This document shows, in pieces, positions 62,365-64,000 of a stretch of 64,000 nt of DNA; position 1 is the stretch's first letter, and the number at the start of each line of letters is the position of its first letter. The stretch comes from Thiohalophilus sp. (GTDB lineage: Bacteria > Pseudomonadota > Gammaproteobacteria > UBA6429 > Thiohalophilaceae), in assembly GCF_034522235.1 (NCBI RefSeq), contig NZ_JAXHLN010000003.1:1364001-1428000 (forward strand), given 5' to 3'. The notes under the pieces were generated by a model. That model was not told the origin of the DNA, did no database searches, and saw only the letters and a list, made by a program, of their open reading frames with translations. The position numbers and the translations under genes were made by a program.

Positions 62365-62781
62365 ATGTTTCTTTTCCCTGACAAACCGCTTCCCCCGGAT
62401 CTGCAGGTGCTGCTGGATGCCGTCGGGTTGCTGGATATCAGTGAATTCAGGTTGTTTGAGCTGGCCTATGAGGCCTGGTATGGCGAGCCGGCGAGTCCTG
62501 AAAAGCTGGAATGTGCGTTTGCCCGTTATATGTACCGGGAAGAGGTGCCTTTCTGGGTCCGGCATTACGCCCGGCGCGTATTAAAAGCCGCAGATCGACG
62601 CCAGCTGGATACGTCAGTAATGGGCGGGGCTTGTTTGCCGGCAAGCCGCGCCGGATTACGCCGGGGACTGCGCCTGTTTTCAGGCCTGGTTTTCCTGCTG
62701 GTGTTTCTCATCGTCCTCGCCAGCCACTCCCCTGAATGGATGCTGCTCGGCCAGGAGTGTCACTTCCCGCCCTGTTATTAA
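62365..62781 (+). CDS. hypothetical protein with C-terminal membrane segment
   Basis: A 138-residue protein. Residues 1-75 are a soluble helical part (LFELAYEAWYGEPASPEKL, ARYMYREEVPFWVRHYARR), then a basic stretch and one membrane segment (LFSGLVFLLVFLIVLAS), ending CHFPPCY with two cysteines. The N-terminal part is compact and acidic. Divergent from the DUF294 gene. No family recognised. Confidence 0.6.
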   Translation: MFLFPDKPLPPDLQVLLDAVGLLDISEFRLFELAYEAWYGEPASPEKLECAFARYMYREEVPFWVRHYARRVLKAADRRQLDTSVMGGACLPASRAGLRRGLRLFSGLVFLLVFLIVLASHSPEWMLLGQECHFPPCY

Positions 62782-63055
62782 GACCACTACCTCGTAAGTG
62801 TACGCAGGTTTTATAGCACTGAATGCGCTGAAAACAGCGGGATGAATAGCCGCTTTGGCGGTGGCAGGGTTGTTTCAGTGACTTCGACGATTATGACACG
62901 GCTGTTTGTCAGAGCCGAAAAAATTCAATATAGCCAGTTCCGCTAAAGTCACGACGCGGGCGGATGACAAAGGCTGTTACCAGGCTGGTCGTATTGGCTT
63001 GAACGGTGTATTGTTGCCCGGGCAGACTTAGAATAATAATTCACGGGGGTTACCC
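62782..63055. other. Intergenic region, nothing recognised
   Basis: About 270 bases between two small genes. Mixed composition, no ORF with a ribosome site, no clear terminator. The segment GAATAATAATTCACGGGGG at the end supplies the ribosome site for the following gene. Confidence 0.4.
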
Positions 63056-63220
63056 ATGCTTGACTGGTTTTTTGTCCTGATTACCGCGTTGATCGCCTAT
63101 CACGGTCTGACGTATCGGGATGAAAGCGGGGAGACGGAGATTGGCCATCTGCTGTTCGGCTCCATCGCCCTGCTGTTCTGCGTGCGGGTGTTGCTGGTCG
63201 ATATTATCGGGGTTGTCTGA
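63056..63220 (+). CDS. 54-residue small membrane protein
   Basis: Starts MLDWFFVLITALIAYHGLTY, a short charged turn (RDESGETEIG), then a second hydrophobic segment (HLLFGSIALLFCVRVLLVDI). GGGGG lies seven bases before the ATG. Two-span hairpin. It converges with the TPR gene, with only three bases between stops. Family not recognised. Confidence 0.6.
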   Translation: MLDWFFVLITALIAYHGLTYRDESGETEIGHLLFGSIALLFCVRVLLVDIIGVV

Positions 63221-63223
63221 AGC

Positions 63224-63802
63224 TCACATCTTGTAACTGCGCTGCTGTTCATCCTGTTCGGGATCGCGCAGTTTGCGTTCTTCTTCCGGTAGTGCCAGTT
63301 GTTCTTTCAGATAGCTGGCCCGATCGTCGATGGTCGGCGGTTTATCCGGCTGCAGCCTTAAAAAACGGGTGATCCAGCTGGGCCCGTCCGCCAGTTCCGG
63401 CATGAGTTCGAGCGCCTTTTCATAATCCTTGATCGCTTCTTCGAAGCGCCCCATGCGATCGTGCAGGATGCCGCGATTGGCATAGGTTGGGGCAAACTCG
63501 GGATCCTGTTCGATAGCCTGGTTGAACAGGGGAAGAGCCTTGTCGTATTGCTTGAGTTGCATGAGACTGCGCGCCTTGCCACGCAGGGCCGGTAACAGTT
63601 CACTGTTTTCCTGCAGCGCATGATCATATTCGGCAATGGCGTCGTCAAAACGGCCGTCTTCAAAATGGCGGCTGGCCGCCTCGTAGGCCTTCTCGCCGGG
63701 CACATGTTCGCGCGCCAGCCCTTCGTAGACCATCCAGCCCAGCCAGAGCAGTCCCAGGCCGATAGCGAGCATTTTAAGGGTGCGGTAAACCGGATCATCC
63801 AT
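63224..63802 (-). CDS. membrane-anchored TPR protein
   Basis: A 192-residue protein: one N-terminal membrane segment (MLAIGLGLLWLGWMVYEGLA) and three to four tetratricopeptide repeats (AYEAASRHFEDGRFDDAIAE, LRGKARSLMQLKQYDKALP, APTYANRGILHDRMGRFEEA), then a charged tail. Probably a protein-protein scaffold at the inner membrane or periplasm. Its ATG overlaps the stop of the upstream membrane protein by 8 bases. Confidence 0.85.
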   Translation of the reverse strand: MDDPVYRTLKMLAIGLGLLWLGWMVYEGLAREHVPGEKAYEAASRHFEDGRFDDAIAEYDHALQENSELLPALRGKARSLMQLKQYDKALPLFNQAIEQDPEFAPTYANRGILHDRMGRFEEAIKDYEKALELMPELADGPSWITRFLRLQPDKPPTIDDRASYLKEQLALPEEERKLRDPEQDEQQRSYKM

Positions 63803-64000
63803 TGGTCGGTAGTCCTGTGATTTGCAGATTAAACAGGAAAGAAAATATCAGGCAGAGAAAAATACTAAGAAACCGGGCGCGATTGAGCTGCCCGTCGATC
63901 TCCGCCTGGCTCAATTTGGTTTTGGTCTTGCGTTGCAGACGCCGTACGCTGAACACCCAGATCAGTTTGCTGACGGGAATAAACAGCAGGCCGGCAAGTA
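63795..64000 (-). CDS. membrane protein, N-terminus beyond the window
   Basis: Only the last 68 codons are present: a hydrophobic helix (LAGLLFIPVSKLIWVFSV), a charged cytoplasmic loop (RRLQRKTKTKLSQAEIDGQL) and a final hydrophobic segment (LSIFLCLIFSFLFNLQITG). The stop overlaps the start of the TPR gene by 8 bases, so the pair is co-translated. Polytopic protein of unknown family. Confidence 0.7.
   Translation of the reverse strand, partial: LAGLLFIPVSKLIWVFSVRRLQRKTKTKLSQAEIDGQLNRARFLSIFLCLIFSFLFNLQITGLPTNG

Noticed and set aside
1-64000. CRISPR arrays, prophage, toxin-antitoxin pairs or restriction systems
   Set aside because: No regularly spaced direct repeats, phage structural genes, integrases or methylase/endonuclease pairs were seen.

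Overview
The window is chromosomal DNA of a free-living gammaproteobacterium, probably from a deep-branching, purple-sulfur/Chromatiales-like part of the class. This rests on the rimP-nusA-infB-rbfA-truB-rpsO-pnp order, RlmKL, HspQ, a PA0069-type radical SAM protein, CbpA/CbpM and a RelA-type alarmone synthetase. The sucrose-phosphate synthase cluster is a trait of salt-tolerant sulfur, methane and ammonia oxidisers, and a DsrE-like exported protein fits a sulfur-rich lifestyle. There are no rRNA or tRNA genes, CRISPR arrays, prophages or intact insertion sequences.

Layout. 1-11.7 kb: YbiT (cut by the edge), small membrane proteins, YbaK, TerB, a GNAT enzyme, a radical SAM protein, relA, a decayed ahcY in front of pcm, a glutaredoxin-like protein, a second GNAT enzyme, hspQ and a site-2 protease. 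11.9-16.2 kb: a co-directional run of an exported metallo-beta-lactamase-fold hydrolase, a DHH phosphoesterase, an archaeal-type methionine adenosyltransferase and a Tat-exported aldo/keto reductase. 16.6-21.4 kb: a broken tex, then cbpA-cbpM with a heat-shock promoter, a PDC-domain protein and a DnaJ-related protein. 21.6-33.1 kb: slipin/NfeD, RlmKL, a DsrE-like protein, an acetyltransferase-amidohydrolase fusion, a fatty acid desaturase, GIY-YIG, HIT and DUF2288 proteins. 33.2-44.6 kb: carbohydrate cluster. 45-47 kb: beta-CASP nuclease and a DUF1269-like protein. 47.2-55.8 kb: the translation/RNA-decay operon. 55.9-64 kb: YihY, acs, a DUF294 protein with a DEDDh exonuclease, and small membrane or TPR proteins.

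How the genes work together. In the sugar cluster, sucrose-phosphate synthase plus a separate phosphatase make sucrose; a GH100-type invertase, fructokinase and glucokinase take it apart; zwf, pgl and gnd send glucose-6-phosphate down the oxidative pentose phosphate path. This looks like a complete sucrose synthesis and recycling module, as expected for an organism using sucrose as osmolyte or reserve. The phosphatase-like tail of the synthase has lost its nucleophilic aspartate, which explains the separate phosphatase gene.

Notable themes: (1) four genes are present only as fragments (yggE-like, ahcY, tex, Vgb-like), two with in-frame central deletions; (2) a family of CGCAGAG inverted-repeat elements occurs four times, three of them between convergent genes; (3) RelA combines a complete hydrolase active site with the EFDD synthetase motif. 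I did not find a convincing new multi-gene system. The best leads are the repeat family, the gene-erosion pattern and the small membrane protein with a structured leader.
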